Positions 46,930 to 59,100 of a stretch of DNA of 64,000 nucleotides are shown here, piece by piece. A program made the translations under genes and the position numbers. Origin of the DNA: Neodontobutis hainanensis (taxonomy: Eukaryota > Chordata > Actinopteri > Gobiiformes > Odontobutidae); NCBI GenBank assembly GCA_024349245.1, contig JALDNG010000093.1, positions 327,501 to 391,500 of the forward strand. The letters are read 5' to 3'. The notes below the pieces were generated by a model, which did no database searches, was not told where the DNA came from, and saw only the letters and a list, made by a program, of their open reading frames with translations. Numbering within the stretch: the stretch's first letter is position 1; every line of letters starts with the position of its first letter.

Positions 46930-49900
46930 AGACATGTAGAAACACTGAACAGAGGGGGCCCTCTACAGTTATCTATATGTAATTACATTTTCTATTACAG
47001 TATGTGTACATATAAAGTACAACAAAAGTACTATATTACTGGAGTGTTGCAGTGTAGAAAATGATTTTCAATATCTTTAGCCCAGTATCATAGTAACAAT
47101 GGCCTCAAAGGGCTCAAAGGCCTGTCCTAAGGCCCTACCTTAGACCTTACATCAGGCTAAGGTAACACTCAAATAACCCAGTTGTGGGTAAAAAGAGAAC
47201 CCTCTGGGAGAATCACAGAAGGAGGATCCACTCCAAGGTCATTGACAAAGTCCATCATAATAATGAGAAAGTAGACCAGATCTTTCTTTTTAAGCATGTT
47301 TAAAAAAGTCATGTCCAATGCCCTGGCTGAGGGATGTACCAGCTTATATGTAACAGAAAATATAACATGTGAAGAATACCAAGACAACACTGGAGTTACA
47401 GGAGAAATCTCAAAGATTTGCTTATCACCACAAAAAAAATCACCAGGCTTCAACAGGTCTGACAACCCAACAGCAACTCCTCCGTTATGATTTTACATGA
47501 CTGTATATGTACAGTCCTGCATGAACAAAAAATAATTTTCATATTAGATAGCATTTTATTACTTGCGGACATTTCCCATTGGCTTGATCTGGCAGGCTGG
47601 CAGTAGTCCAGGCCTGTCCGGGTTGTGTCTGGGCCTGGATCTTGTCCAAAGCTAATCCCAGGATAGATATTGGAAGAACCCAGCCAAATATGGTAGAGCC
47701 AGGAAGTGGAAATCTGGCCCCTCGGGTCTCAGCAATGTCTGTGTATTTTGGTCTGCTGTTATTCTTTTCACATTATACCAATGTTTACTAAAATAATCTT
47801 GGTGCTGAAAATGACTAGCCCTTAACATGTGTGTCCAGCATGATAAAAGGGCTAGATGATATGGAAAGGGAGGTAGTAACGGTCACAAACACAGTGGCAT
47901 CATCCTTTTTTTTAAATGATGATAAGTGAGAACATGTTACCGTGCCCTTTAGGATGTTTTAGGATAATTGGGTGCGTGTGTTTACCTGATTTGACTTCCA
48001 TCTGGTACATTGTGAAATGTCCAGACAGGAACACGTGAGTGAAACAACGTCCATGTGGGTAGTTGTAGCCTACGCAATGGCTTGTGTACTAATTTCTTTA
48101 TGTACACGCTCAGCTCTTTTCTAAAAGGGCCATAAAACAGCGGTCCCCAACCCCCGGGCCGCAGACCAGTACCGGATATGGTTTACTGCCATCAGGGTGG
48201 CTTTACCTGTGGTTTCTCGTTTCAGCAGTGCTGGTTTCCAGAGTGAGCAGCATGAACGGGAACAGTACTGAGGTGAGAGACCAATGCATGATTTAGTTTT
48301 GTATAAGCTGCAAACAATTAGTGTTTACAATTAGTAATGGAAGATGAGAAACAGTTGCATCTACCTGCCAACCACTCCCACCAGCCAGAAATCACACCTA
48401 AGGACAGAAGTGACCTCACGAGGGAGACAAAGACAACACACACTGGACTAGACTCACACCATAACAAGTGGACTTTTTTTTCTTTTCTTTTGCTGACTGA
48501 AATAAACTAAACTAAAAAACAAAAATACAAAAAAACAAACAAACAAAAAGCCTTTTAAAGAAATAAAAATTTAAATAAAAACTAGTGTAAGTTTTAACTT
48601 GAATTACAGTCTTATTGAGTAAGCCGTTGCTTGTTGGCAGAGACCTATCCGTCACTCTCATGACCTTTGTGCTGGAGAGCAGGAGTATGTTCAGCAAAGG
48701 AAACAAGTGGTCCTGGACTCTCTGAATGGACTGGGGCTCAACTGTACTGCAGTAAGACATGTGCTTTTCCTCAATGGGACTATACTATATCTTTATACAA
48801 TACTATTTTTTTTCAATTAAAGGGTAATACTGCACACATTGATTGTTTTTTTCTCATCTGCAGGAAGATGTGCCCCACATCGCCCTGCTGGCATCAGGTG
48901 GGGGTCAGAGGGCTGCTGTGGCCCTGGTGGGGTCTCTCTCACAACTGGCCCAGGATGGCCTGCTGGACACTATGCTTTACCTGTCAGGGGTTTCTGGCTC
49001 AACATGGTAAGAAACATGAGAAATACTCTACAGTCACGACCATTTACTGAAGTTATGTGACTATTTAGATAATCATGCTCTATCTTTGGACCTCCATACT
49101 CTTCCATGCACTCATGAGGAGAGACTAAAACAGGGGTTGCACTGATAAAATTTATATTGGGAAAGAAACAGCACAGAAAAGCAATATGTTTCAGCTTAAA
49201 ATGATAAATGCTTCAAAAATGGGGGCTGGGGTCAGAGGAGGGCCCCTACAGCCAAAATAGGGTTGTGTGCAGGCTGAAAACTCAGATTTCATCAGCTGAA
49301 CTTAGCGGGCTTTAACATGCACAACACTGTTCTCATTTCCATGCTTCAAGATGATTACACTCTGTTGCTAGGCCTGTCACACACCACTTGCAAAAACAAC
49401 CCTTTCTTTAAATCAATCAATGATAAATATAACTCATATATTGTGAATATTTATTCATGTTTTCATGGAGAGAACACTCTTCTCTTCTTATAAAACCTGT
49501 TTGAACAATTTGAATGCTCACTGTGTGTTGTGTTGATGCAGGTCCATGGTGTCGATGTACAGTGACCCTGACTGGAGCACTAACATGGACAATGCTGTGT
49601 CGTCTTTGGTGTCAGGTCAGGTCCAGCTAGAACCGGCTCTGGCCTGGCTCAGTGAGAAGGCGAAGAGGGAGCTCTTCTCCCTCAGTGATGTCTGGGGAGC
49701 CGTTACTGCTGCCGGGATCATGAAACAGGTAACACTGCAGTCTGCAGGAAACATTATCATAGTGTCACAGTATCATAGTGTCACGTGATGTTATGACTAT
49801 GTTTTGTTTTGTCAGTGGGACACGCGTAAACTTTCAGAAGAGGCTAGCAGAAATACAACTAACCCATAGCCCATCTATAGTGCCATTGAGAAATATTGCT

Positions 49901-50215
49901 ATAGTACAATACAAGAATACAAGAAAATGTATGATGTCTCTCACTGAGCTGCAGCAGTGTCCATGCCCATTCTCACACAATACTGCCATCTGGAGTTTAG
50001 AAATTAAATCACTTGAACTTCTGTGCTGTGTACAGAATCTAACGCTGGCTGTGTTTTTGCAGAAAAGTAGTTTGAGATAACTCCTCATGAGGTTGGTTTC
50101 CCAGAGCTGGGCCTCTTTGTGGAGACCTCTTTACTGGGCAGCAGGTTCCAGGGAGGACTTCTAATGGAGAAGGAGCCAGAGATGGACTTAGTCCAACTAC
50201 AGGGTGTGTATAACC
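46930..50215 (+). repeat. Duplicated block, copy A
   Basis: Similar to 56170-60600. The left edge is seen in matching patches (GGCCCTC followed by AAAAGTACTA at about 47025 and 56290), the right edge just after exon 6. It carries six exons of the phospholipase gene. Confidence 0.75.
48226..50203 (+). pseudogene. PLA2G4C-like exon block A, disabled
   Basis: Six exons matching copy B: 48226-48272, 48641-48751, 48864-49006, 49542-49728, 49816 onward and 50063-50203. Exons 3 and 4 still encode the intact lipase elbow SGVSGSTW and the oxyanion loop SGGGQR. Exon 5 has TAG at 49867-49869 where copy B has TAT, and its donor is lost in a deletion of about 100 bp. Exon 6 has TAG at 50068-50070 where copy B has TGG. 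No later exons (catalytic DAG) follow before copy B. This cannot make an active phospholipase by itself. It is either a truncated tandem pseudogene or decayed duplicate exons inside one gene. Confidence 0.85.
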
Positions 50216-51208
50216 TGTTAACCTGTCTCAACAAATGGTCTGTTGATAGTCACGAAACCATCTGGGCTCAGTAGTGTAGTCCACAAAATATGCAGGTATA
50301 CGCCGTAAGCCCACTACAAAAGGTTCCTTGGTTCCTAGAAAACCAAGGAGCCAACCTTTCTTGGTTTTGTAGATGACAGCTAACGGCCAGATCTGTAGAC
50401 CAGAGCCAGGCTAAGGAATTTAAAAACAGGTATTCTTGGTTAGAAAGGAGAGACAGAAAGTTAGGTAAATACCAGCCAACAGGCAGAGCAAGCATCAATA
50501 GATTATTGAAAGAATAGGCATTTTGAACGTATTCTTAGACATTACTTATGCTATTAAAGAAATTACGCTAATTGACAGTTGTCAGAGTAATTTAAAGAAT
50601 AGCCTAAAATATTAGAAGATTAGAACAGATATAACAAAAAGTTTGACAAATTACATTTGCATCACTGAATGTTTTTGTTAATATAAATTAAAATGAAGTG
50701 TGTTACTATTTTTTTATTTACAGGCTGTTTGTTATTAGTAAGGCTAATGTCTGAGGCTTCCATTGATGAAGTAGAAGTTAGTTTATATCACAGTATACCA
50801 ACTAGAAAAATGTAGACTACACCACTGTCTGGGATGGCTTCTATGTAAAGTGTTTGCAAAGAGCAGGTATGAATACCTGAGTGAGTAATCCAATTATCCA
50901 ATCAGGCGTTCAATAAATACATTCACCCATTCGTTGACTATGGCAATTGTGCATTTTCCTCAACAAATACAAAATAATCAGTATTAATTTCATGCTTCAC
51001 GCCATTGAGAAATACTTTATTTTTTATTTTTAGCTGATTAGTGCACGGGCTAGTACCCACTCTGTTAACATTTATGTGTCTTACCGCTTCTGTGAAGGGG
51101 GCGGGCAGAGGGTGCTGTGGAGTACATTTGGTCAGTGTTATGAGGTTCATTTCCATTTTTGTAAATATTTGCAGTTTTTCTTTTAAATGACCAGCCTGTT
51201 ACTGTTAA

Positions 51209-51554
51209 CTAGGGGTGTAACGATACACAAATGCCACGGTTCGGTTCGGTTCTGTTTGCTGTGGGGGCAGGGTTCATTGCAGGGCACCAGCAATAATAAC
51301 ACTAGATTCACTTTAACTTAATAAAAACAACAACAATAATTTAACTTATTAACTTTATCTTTATTTACTTAACTTTATACATTGGCTTCACGTTTTCTTT
51401 AGAGCAGTTAGCACACCTGTGACAAAATAAAATGAACGTTCGGCCGGTGCAGCAGGGGGCGAGGCGCGTTCGGTTCGACATGCGAGTATCGCGGTTCAAA
51501 CTGTGGCTGTGGGTTCGCGGTTTTTCAGTTCGGTTTGAATATCGTTACACCCTT
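51209..51554. mobile_element. hAT-like MITE with target duplication
   Basis: The TIRs AGGGGTGTAACGATA and TATCGTTACACCCTT are inverted complements except for the outermost bases. The flanks carry ACTGTTAA on both sides (51201-51208 and 51555-51562); the match extends to 10 bp. No coding capacity. Confidence 0.88.
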
Positions 51555-51944
51555 ACTGTTAACTAACTAACACAATCACACACACATTCACACCTTTTTT
51601 AGGATTTTTTGTGGCCAGGAGTGAGAGCATTTAGCAATAATATACAATTTCCTTAATACATGATCAGAAACCGTGACTTTAATTGTTACACATTACAGTT
51701 GTTCAACGAAGGCCAGCCAGTGTCTGTCTTCCATGCAGAAGGACCTAGGTTTGAGCATTTTTTGGAGTGGTCAGTGCAAATTGGATGGGTTACACATCTT
51801 TTGATAAGAAACAATCTTATCAAATTATTTCAGGACCCACACTAGCTGCCAACACTGGTATTAGCGTAATTTTTATTACTTTAGTCTGTAGTCTTATAAT
51901 GTTGTGTAGGCCTTTTGCTCTCTATTTCATTACAGCGCATTAAA

Positions 51945-51976
51945 ACTGCAGTGGCAGTCAAAACTGCCACTGCAGT
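51945..51976. repeat. Perfect 14-bp hairpin with 4-nt loop
   Basis: ACTGCAGTGGCAGT (51945-51958), loop CAAA, then its exact complement (51963-51976). Too short for a pre-miRNA. Confidence 0.9.
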
Positions 51977-52249
51977 AACCATAAGTTATTTTATTCCATG
52001 TTTCCATAATCCGTATCCGGTTTTATAAGTTTAAGTGGAGTCGAAATATCTCCAATTTTATTCACTTTGCTTCCCATCGTAACGCTGCTTAACAGATGAG
52101 TTTACTGTTTCACCTTTGTCAGTTGTTTCTGTTAATACAACATTTTTTCTGGATTACACAACAAATAAACTGTATTATGAGAAAAAAATAAACTTCCAAA
52201 GACCATTATTCCTTTTTAATAACCATATACACTAAACTTTTCTACGGTT

Positions 52250-52520
52250 CTCCTTGTGCAAACCTATAACCCAGTTTGATGTATCTATTCCTTCCGTTTC
52301 TATTTTATTATTTATTTCCGATATATGGCTTTCCTTTTGGAAATGGATTTCTCAATTTTATTATTACGGTTCTGCTCTGAACCTATTTTTAATATTATCT
52401 TATTGTCCTACTGTTTTAACTAATATAATAAAATTTCCATCATTTTTAAAATCCCTAAATATTGTTGATACTTGGCTCCATATATGCTCAGTCTTTCCCA
52501 CACACACACGCTACAGCCGT
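52250..52520 (+). mobile_element. Possible L1-like endonuclease scrap
   Basis: The frame holds NIVDTW, then FPTHTRYSR, resembling the L1 endonuclease pattern VD.WR...F...YSRID. The call rests on a few residues only. Confidence 0.3.
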
Positions 52521-52632
52521 TCAGTCGCTCTTAGGCAACTGGTTCAGTGGGTTTTGTGTCGCCTAATCGTACTTATTCTAGCTTATCTCCGCATCCAGCT
52601 AAATTACATATTTTTTTTAAGACTATTTTATC

Positions 52633-52838
52633 TACAGTGGGTAGAGTGGTCGTCCTTCAACCAGAAGGTAGGGGGTTCGATTCCCACTCTCCCCACAGTT
52701 CATACTGTTGTTGTGTCCTTGGGCAAGACACTTAACCCACCTTGCCTCCAGTGGCTGTAACACTGGTAATTACTGTAGAACAATGTAAGTCGCTTTGGAT
52801 AAAAGCGCCAGATAAATGAATAAATGTAAATGAAAATG
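52633..52838 (+). repeat. tRNA-derived SINE
   Basis: The head is truncated at GTGGGTAGAGTGG. It has B box GGGGGTTCGATTCCC, body TTGGGCAAGACACTT, and tail TAAGTCGCTTTGGATAAAAG with AATGTAAATG. Confidence 0.88.
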
Positions 52839-53689
52839 TAAGAGTCCAACCACCGTTCTACCCCGTCGACTTGTGACAGCATGTTACTAGTACAAGTCAG
52901 AGCCCAGACCTCAGACCAAGAGAGATGCTATAGATTGACTTGAAGAGGGCCATAAACATGAGACGTCCAAAGAATATGACAGATATAAAGCTATTCTGCC
53001 ATCTCCTCAATGATGTGTGGGTCTGATCCACAGCTACAGGAAGTGCCTGGTTGAGGGGGTCAACCAGTTATTAATTCTACACTTCATTTTTCTCGCTGCC
53101 ATTTTGAATTTGGAATGAGTGTGTTCAAAAAAGACATGAAAGATAATTTTTTTTTTACTGTGGAGCTTGTCACTAATGTGTCACACAAGGTTTAGAAACA
53201 GTGCAGTTGTATAGACATTAGTCGGCCAGATAAAAATTTAGTCCTCCAACATTTGTGCAAATAACTGCAATAGTAACATGTGTACGTACTGTACATGAGT
53301 TACTATTACTGATCTAATGTCTGTCTGATATAAGTTCACTAACTTCAGCCATTATCCTCCTGAGACTGCGGGCATTGGTGAATGCTACAGGAGTTATTGA
53401 TGTAGCTGCTCGGGTAACGTTAGCTATTTATGACAAACGTTACATCAGCGGTGGGTAGTAATTTTTTGAAAAAAAATGTACTTCTAAGAATAGTTTTACT
53501 GCAAAATTGTTTTTACTTGAGTACATTTTTGAAGAAGTAACGCTACTCTTAATCGGATACATTGGGCAACACCAGACAAGTTACTTTTAAAGTTTTTTTT
53601 ACCATTTATTTGACACGTTCTATGCTTGATTTTTGCCACCAGTGGATCTACTAAACTGTGACAAACTATTGTCCAGGATGTACCCTGCC

Positions 53690-53764
53690 TCAGACCCAAA
53701 GCTGCTGGGATAGGCTCCACACGTGACCCCTAACAGGACTAAGCGGTAGAAAATGGATGGATGG
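53690..53764 (+). repeat. LINE/SINE 3'-tail fragment with (GGAT)n
   Basis: GGATAGGCTCCACACGTGAC, then AGCGGTAGAAAATGGATGGATGG-type ending. Confidence 0.55.
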
Positions 53765-53788
53765 CTCTTCAACATGGCAAATGGCATT

Positions 53789-53998
53789 GGTTTTATATAG
53801 CACTTTTCCACCTCAAAGCGCTTTTTACATTAAGCTTCCTTTCACCAGTGTTACAGCTGGAACACCACTGGAGGCAAGGTGGGTTAAGTGTCTTGCCCAA
53901 GGACACAACAACAGTATGAACTGTGAAGAGAGCGGGAATCGAACCCCCAAACTTCAGGTTAAAGGACGATCGCTCTACCACTAAGCCACTGCACATGA
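53789..53998 (-). repeat. tRNA-derived SINE
   Basis: On the - strand: TGGCTTAGTGGTAGAGCGA (A box), GGGGGTTCGATTCCC (B box), the TTGGGCAAGACACTT body, and AAAGCGCTTTGAGG at the 3' end. Subtype close to 38.7 kb, with the GTGTTCCAGCTGTAACACTG insert also seen at 1.6 kb. Confidence 0.85.
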
Positions 53999-54969
53999 CC
54001 GTGTTTTACCAATTAGACGTAGCCATGCAGTCGCATAACCACACACAAACTGTTGCAACGCTACTAGCTGAACTGCATTCCTCAGTAACATGGTGGTAGC
54101 GTTGCTGTTATCTGAAACAAATTGTTTTTTGATAGCAAAGCTCTTTATTTATTAATTAATGCAGTAGCATCTGCCCAAGCGACATTTTTATAAAAACATT
54201 TTCCTGTAACATACATCATCAGAAGGTCCATAGCCTTAGGTCTGCATCTTCTATAAATACCTGCATAAACCACAGTTTTTAAAGACCCTGCTCTAGAGCC
54301 ACAGCCATATTTTGCTCATAAAATATATGCTAGGGACTAATGCTGACAGGTAATATGACAATAGCTTCTAGCTTTTCTTTGAACATGTGTAATTTTAAAT
54401 AAACATTTTAACTGAAGATTTATAGCACTGACCTGGAATGCAATTTGTGCCACATATATAATATATTATATATATATTATATATTTAAAAAATGGGTAGT
54501 TTTAGTAAGTAGTAAGTAGTAAACCACTAGCCAAAATGCTTTTGCTTAGCTTGCTACATTTACGTGTGTCAGCACTCTAGCACTCATTTACACATTTACT
54601 TAAAACCTTTTTACTAGTAGTGCTTCGACAACACTTACAAATCTTAGAGAATAATTACGGCAGCTCTTAGACAGCTAAAGAGTAAAATAACAAAAAACAG
54701 ACAATCTGGGACACAGGCTTATGACGTGACCTAAGAGGAGGGACGCTCGTAGTGCAGTGGCGCAGATGGGATTTTTTAACTGGGGACTAAGCTGTCAGCA
54801 AATGACTTTAACTCAGAATCTGGGGGGGACGTGCCATCTACGCCCATGTTGTAGTGATGTTGTACCTACCAATCACCTGACTCCTCCACCAGGTCAAATC
54901 AGTGTCACAATGCAGCACAAAGATAAATAAGTATTGTAAACCACAGCAGGAGACTCAGGACTAATGGAG

Positions 54970-56085
54970 CATCCTTTCATCCATCCATCTTCTACCACTT
55001 ATCCTGTGTCAGGTTGCAGGGGCAGCAGTCTAAGCAGAGACGTCCAAACTCAGGCGTTCCCAGGCCAGCCGAGAGACATAGACCCTCCAGCATGTCCTAG
55101 GTCTTCCCCGAGGTCTCCTCCCGGTGGGACATGCCCAAACACCTTCCTAGGGAGTCGTCCAGGAGGCATCCGAAAACAGATGCCCAAGCCACCTCAGCTG
55201 GCTCCTCTCGATGTGAAGGAGCAGCGGCTCTATTTTGAGCTCCTCCCGAGTGACCGAGCTCCTCACCCTATCTCTAAGGGAGCGCCCCGCCACTCTGCGG
55301 AGAAAGCTCATTTCGGCCGCTTGTATCCGGGACCTTCTTTCGGTCATGACCCAAAGCTCATAACCATAGGTGTGAGTAGGAACCTAGATTGACCGGTAAA
55401 TCGAGAGCTTTGCCTTACAGCTCAGCTCCTTCTTCACCACGACAGACCGGTACATCGACCGCATGTCGAGCTTACACTCCTTCTTTTCTAAAGACCCCAA
55501 GAAACCTGAACTCCTCCACTTGAGGCAGGATCTCTCCACCAACCTAGAGGGGGCAAGCCACCCTTTTCCGACTGAGAATCATGGTCTCAGACTTGGAGGT
55601 GCTGATCCTCATCCCAGCCGCTTCACACTCGGCTGCAAACCGCCCCAGTGCACACTGAAGGTCCTGGCTTGATGGAGCCAACAGGACAACATCATCTGCA
55701 AAAAGCAAAGACGTGATCCTGTGGTCCCCAAACCAGACTGCGCCGAGAAATCAAGTCCATAAAGGTAATGAACAGGACCGGTGACAAAGGGCAGCCCTGC
55801 CGGAGTCCAACATTCACTGGAAACAGTTCTGACTTACTGCTGGCAATGTGAATCAAGCTCCTGCTCCGGTCGTACAGGGACTCACGACCAGGTGGTGATC
55901 AGTTGACAGCTCCGCCTCACTCTTCATCCGAGTGTCCAAGACATATGGCTGGAGGTCAGATGAAACAACTACTAAGTCAATCATTGACCTCCAGCCTAGG
56001 GTGACCTGGTGCAATGTGAACTGGTGGACACCCTTATACTTGAACATGGTGTTTGTTATGGACAAACTGTGACCAGTCACAGAGA
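54970..56085 (-). mobile_element. RTE/Rex-like LINE (family A), 5'-truncated copy
   Basis: On the - strand: RRSRIQAAEMSFLRRVAGRS, RDRVRSSVTREELKIEPLLL, HIERSQLRWLGHLF and an (ATCC)n-type 3' edge at 54976. The 5' part reaches RT sequence near 55600-56080. It lacks the insertion found at 24559 in the other copy. Confidence 0.85.
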
Positions 56086-56169
56086 ATGACAGGTTCCCTG
56101 GATAAAATTTTCCAGCATGTGAACATATTTCGACATCTATCTTTCTGAATGCTTTTCAAACTGTCGTAT

Positions 56170-59100
56170 CAGAAGCGCGAAACATTAAACAGAGATGGCC
56201 CTCAACTGTTAAATATATGTTTTTACATGTTCTATTTTTACAGATGTGCTTTATTGCTCTGAGTGTGTGCACATTCATCAAAACAAAAGTACTAGACTGA
56301 TGCAGTGTTACAGTGTACAGAAAGGAAATTATAGTAGTTTGTCTGAAATATTTTGGTTGAAATGTTATACCAACCTTTGAAAAAACACGTCCAATACAGT
56401 GGAAGACATAATATTATTGTCTCTGTACAATCATTGCAACTGAGACACAGCCTCAACATGTAGAACAGAATGCACAAAAGCAAACTATGTTTTTGTTACA
56501 TTTTGTTCTCATATTATTTCATCCAGATAATGCCAATAAAAATAAATTTGCCTTGGCACTGAAAAAGGCCCAATTGGACTAGTCTGACATCTCTCTCCTG
56601 CATTATAACATTACAACAGTGGTCTAGGTGTCTAAGTGACCATGTTTGGCCATATTTGACTTTTTATTTGCCTTTTTTTATGCATGAGAGCCTTTTTAAA
56701 CCTGTCAAATACACCACAGCCTATCCTTCTCTTTAAGATAACTTGCTTCTCTCCAGTTTGACATGATCTGCTTTTCTGCTCATTACTTCTCAGATCTGTT
56801 GGAAATCAAATTAAACACTTGAAAGAATTAAAGACTCAAAAGTATTGTATTTAAAGTCAACACAATAACATCCTTAGTTAATAATTATGAGTGAGACGCT
56901 TGTGTACGCTTCCTTTTTTTTATGTTGTTGAGGTGTGGTGTGTGTGTGGGCCAGCTTGGACTCCCATCTGGTATGTACTGTCCACATTGTGAACATGTGG
57001 TCCAAATCAGTGAGGCCCATGTGTTTAGATGTAGGCTATTGTACGTGAGGGTTTTGTGCGCGCTCAGCTCTACTGCAATAGTGAATAGACGCAGCTAGTT
57101 TATACAGAATATACACATTTTATTGACATCTATAGCTCTGTCTTCCACGTCTTGACATGCAGACTGGATATACAGGTTTACTGTTCAGTCTAAACCTGCG
57201 GGTTCTCATTTCAGCAGTGCTGGTTTCCAGAGTGAGCAGCATGGACAGGAACACAACAAGTGCTGAGGTAAGACACAAATGCATGCTTTAGTTCTGTATA
57301 AACTGCAAATTATTAGTGCTGCAGGGATTATCATCTGTACAGATTGTGATAATTGTCTATAATAAAAGTATATTATAGAGCCACTGAATGATGTGACTAA
57401 TGTAGGACAGGCAGAGGAGGTGAATGTAATGTTAATGTTAATTCATTTAATAATGTGGATATACCTCAGTCATATACTGTTAAGATCAAAGTTGTTTCTA
57501 ATTTGTAAATATTGGTCGGTTATTTTATTCAGTTGTTTTCTATTATTGACACTAAATATAATATAATATAATATAATATTCTTTCATTCAATTAAAATTT
57601 ATACTATTATATTATATTATAAGTTGTGCAAGTCTGTTTCAACTGAATCAAAATAAAAAAAATAATTATTTGAAAATGAAAGAGCATCAACATCAACATG
57701 AAGCTTTATCTTGTGGAAACTTACGTGACATATGTAACTTGATATTGTGGCATTCCAGTCTTATTGAGTAAGCCGTTGCTTGTTGGCAGAGACCTATCCG
57801 TCACTCTCATGACCTTTGTGCTGGAGAGCAGGAGTATGTTCAGCAAAGGAAACAAGTGGTCCTGGACTCTCTGAATGGACTGGGGCTCAACTGTACTGCA
57901 GTAAGACATGTGCTTTTCCTCAATGGGACTATACTATATCTTTATACAATACTATTTTTTTTCAATTAAAGGGTAATACTGCACACATTGATTGTTTTTT
58001 TCTCATCTGTAGGAAGATGTGCCCCACATCGCCCTGCTGGCATCAGGTGGGGGTCAGAGGGCTGCTGTGGCCCTGGTGGGGTCTCTCTCACAACTGGCCC
58101 AGGATGGCCTGCTGGACACTATGCTTTACCTGTCAGGGGTTTCTGGCTCAACATGGTAAGAAACATGAGAAATACTCTACAGTCACGACCATTTACTGAA
58201 GTTATGTGACTATTTAGATAATCATGCTCTATCTTTGGACCTCCATACTCTTCCATGCACTCATGAGGAGAGACTAAAACAGCGGTTGCACTGATAAAAT
58301 CCATAGGTTATGATGGCACGGCTGCCTTTGCTAAACCTGCCCATTGCCAAGATTAGTGAAGACCCACTTTTACCAATATCTAGTAGCTCTGCAGCATTTT
58401 GGCTCCAAATGAACGTGTCCTACTCAAGCCTGCTGCGTTACGTGGCTCTGCGGTGAAAGTGAAACCAACTTGTGCTGTAATGTCCCGCTGTAAACACTGG
58501 CTTTACCTGAAGTCTGGTCTGCCTCTGAGGCTGTACTCACAGAAAGTTGAACTTAAAAATACTAAATGTCCTGTTTACCGACGAAAAAGAGAGAAAATAA
58601 ATTTAAATGTAGTCTTGCTCTAAACCATCTCTGTCTGAGACAGTATTACATAACAAGGCTGACTTAAATATACAGCTGAGACATTATTGAGGTTTGATAA
58701 AATAGTTTGTTATAAATCTGCTCTTTTATGAATTATATCAGGTCCTCGTATAAATGTTGGTTTATAAATGTTGTGCCTGGTTGTATTTTTTTAAGCTGTG
58801 CAATAGCAAAATAGTTATTATATGCATTACAGTATATCATAATATAAATAATCACTGGACCCCCTACTGCAGGATATATTTTATATCTAATGTTTTCAAG
58901 GAAGAACCTCAATACACAAGAATAGCTGAATATTGTATCTAAGCTACTTTAAAGTACTACAGCATTCAGCATTCAATTCATGTTTACAGTTTACTTCAAA
59001 TGTTAAATGAACATTTCTCAAAGTTTTTCTATAAGCACTTTGTGTTATATATAAATATATATATAAATATATAATATATAAAATTAAGAACAGTCTGAAA

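Larger units (their letters stand above)
50216..52600. other. Spacer between exon blocks, left part
   Basis: No exon found. It includes a short dispersed repeat at about 50835-50880, a hAT MITE at 51209-51554, a hairpin at 51945-51976 and a possible LINE endonuclease scrap at 52250-52520. Confidence 0.5.

Noticed and set aside
47169..47490. Overlapping frames on both strands near 47.3 kb
   Set aside because: No domain, no conserved partner in the duplicated block at 56.4-56.6 kb.
48226..50203. Second complete, active phospholipase gene
   Set aside because: Two in-frame stops, a lost donor and no catalytic-Asp exon.
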